DNA of 7,808 nucleotides. It comes from CAYGXH01 sp964354485 (GTDB lineage: Bacteria > Bacteroidota > Ignavibacteria > UBA10030 > SZUA-254). The notes beneath the pieces were generated by a model, which saw nothing but the letters and a program-made list of their open reading frames with translations, did no database searches and had not been told where the DNA came from. The stretch covers positions 1 through 7,808 of the forward strand of contig CAYGZY010000033.1 in assembly GCA_964354485.1 (NCBI GenBank), in the 5' to 3' direction. A program made the position numbers and the translations under genes. Position 1 is the stretch's first letter. The number at the start of each line of letters is the position of its first letter. Below, in pieces: positions 6,804-7,808 of this stretch.

Positions 6804-7808
6804 TCAGATGTTGAAATCTTCGGTGTGCTTTTCAGTTATTTTTGAATTCTGTCTGAGGAATAACATAAGCTTCTCCGATAGAATCCGTTCCTGAACAGAT
6901 TTGGAGTTTTTATAAAATTCTATGAGACGGTCTTTTTCGATATTGTACTTCACCGATTCAGTTTCTGCCAGGGATGCGAGGTCGGTTTCTTCGACAGCAA
7001 TTCCTTCCGTCTTTAGGATTTTTTCTCTGATAAGGAACCAGTGAGCCTGGAATAGGGCGTAACTTTTATTTTTCTCGCGGTACTCCTCTTCTTTGAAATC
7101 AGGCGGTAGTTTTTTCTCGGGGTAACGGTTTTTGAGGTCGTCGATGAATGAGTCGAGAATGCTCCTGACCAGCGATTCAGGAACCGTGAATTCATGACTG
7201 CGCACGATTTCAGACATGATCATGTCTGTCAGTTTTCTGTCGCTCTGTTCATGCCAGTAGTTTTCGATATCTCGTCGGAGGTGCGTGCGAAACTCGTCGG
7301 TACCCGTTATTTTATTCTTTGATATTTTTTTTACGAGTTCATCATCGAACGGCGGGATAAGAACCTTTTCCACTTTCTTGATTGTGACATCGATTATGTG
7401 GGATTCCTTTCGGCCTTCGTGTTCGCGTTCGATTTTTACGCGCTTGACGTCGCCGGTTTTCGATTTGAGGAGAGCTTCCTTCATTTCAGGGTAAATTGTT
7501 TCACTTGCGAGGTAAATCCTTACATCAGGATCTTTCTTGCCGATGAGCGGGTTTCCGGTTTCATCGATCTGCTGCACATCGGCTATGATCACATGTTCCT
7601 CGTCGTCAGCGCTGACGGCCTCCGTCATCGTGCTGTGAGATTTTCTCAGCCTGAGGATTTCCTCTTCAATCTCTTTCTCTGTGACAGTGTGGATTGTCTT
7701 TTCGAATTGGAGCCCTTTATATTTATTCAGCTCAAACTCGGGTCTGATTTCATACTTCACCTTGAAAGTAAGAAATTGGCCGCGCTTGTAATCGATATCG
7801 GTCAGTGT
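6804..7808 (-). CDS. tig: Trigger factor, partial (N-terminal ribosome-binding domain outside window)
   Basis: Ribosome-associated chaperone for nascent chains. The frame stays open to the right edge: 16 further codons (7761-7808, TLTDIDYKRGQFLTFK) precede a GTG at 7760 that reads as an internal valine and not as a start. Roughly the first 100 residues, the ribosome-binding domain, are therefore missing. In the 334 visible residues, the family junction KYEIRPEFELNKYKGL (17-32) is followed by a PPIase-like region (about 68-151) and the helical C-terminal chaperone domain (about 154-334), with the segment FQAHWFLIREKILKTEGI typical of trigger factors. The PPIase region keeps the general fold pattern, ending in TIKKVEKVLIPPFDDEL, but lacks the usual substrate-pocket motifs of the FKBP type, so isomerase activity is doubtful. 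It lies upstream of clpP and clpX in the usual order, with 41 bp before clpP. The cluster promoter is presumably beyond the right edge. Confidence 0.93.
   Translation of the reverse strand, partial: TLTDIDYKRGQFLTFKVKYEIRPEFELNKYKGLQFEKTIHTVTEKEIEEEILRLRKSHSTMTEAVSADDEEHVIIADVQQIDETGNPLIGKKDPDVRIYLASETIYPEMKEALLKSKTGDVKRVKIEREHEGRKESHIIDVTIKKVEKVLIPPFDDELVKKISKNKITGTDEFRTHLRRDIENYWHEQSDRKLTDMIMSEIVRSHEFTVPESLVRSILDSFIDDLKNRYPEKKLPPDFKEEEYREKNKSYALFQAHWFLIREKILKTEGIAVEETDLASLAETESVKYNIEKDRLIEFYKNSKSVQERILSEKLMLFLRQNSKITEKHTEDFNI

Noticed and set aside
6801..6817. Small inverted repeat ATTTCA/TGAAAT over the tig stop codon as a terminator between tig and clpP
   Set aside because: The stem is only 6 bp, AT-rich, with a 5-nt loop and no T-tract; it would be too weak to end transcription and fits chance.
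7751..7760. GTG at 7760 or ATG at 7753 as the true start of trigger factor
   Set aside because: The GTG frame is open upstream to the window edge with family-like sequence and sits after the position of the ribosome-binding domain; the ATG at 7753 is in a different frame. The gene is cut by the window.
1..7808. Mobile element, CRISPR array, tRNA/rRNA gene, toxin-antitoxin or defence system
   Set aside because: No transposase, spaced direct repeats, tRNA-like fold or defence gene is visible; six core genes fill almost the whole window with similar composition.

Overview
The window is ordinary core chromosome: six closely packed genes, about 98% coding, with no RNA gene, mobile element, CRISPR array or integration scar visible. 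Two gene sets converge. On the + strand (18-4820) lie rarA, a ROK-family sugar kinase and an LptD-like outer-membrane LPS-assembly protein, joined by a 4-nt overlap and a 4-nt gap, so they probably form one transcription unit. On the - strand, reading leftwards from the right edge (7808-4869), lie the trigger factor gene (5' end cut off by the window), clpP and clpX. This is the classical tig-clpP-clpX protein quality-control cluster. The sets meet tail to tail across 48 bp at 4821-4868.

The organism is a diderm bacterium with LPS or a similar outer-leaflet glycolipid, because LptD is present. Several traits point to the Fibrobacterota-Chlorobiota-Bacteroidota (FCB) assemblage: the LptD style (TTCD...PHYYF, a GYYWAISDY block, a C-terminal RDLHCW block with one cysteine), the diverged PPIase domain of trigger factor, and weak or absent Shine-Dalgarno sequences at most starts. 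GC looks close to 50% by eye, which fits an Ignavibacteria/Chlorobi-like or related lineage better than a low-GC Bacteroidia genome. That placement is inference from remembered family features, not from a search.

In function, the left half combines replication-fork maintenance (RarA), sugar phosphorylation (ROK kinase) and the last step of LPS export (LptD). The right half handles nascent-chain folding (trigger factor) and ATP-dependent proteolysis: ClpX unfolds substrates and feeds them to the ClpP serine protease. All key catalytic motifs in RarA, the ROK kinase, ClpP and ClpX are intact.

I found no convincing previously undescribed system. The observations worth a second look are modest: the three-cysteine pattern of LptD, an inverted repeat around the lptD stop codon at the convergent junction, the degenerate PPIase domain of trigger factor, and the mixed rarA-ROK-lptD gene cluster.
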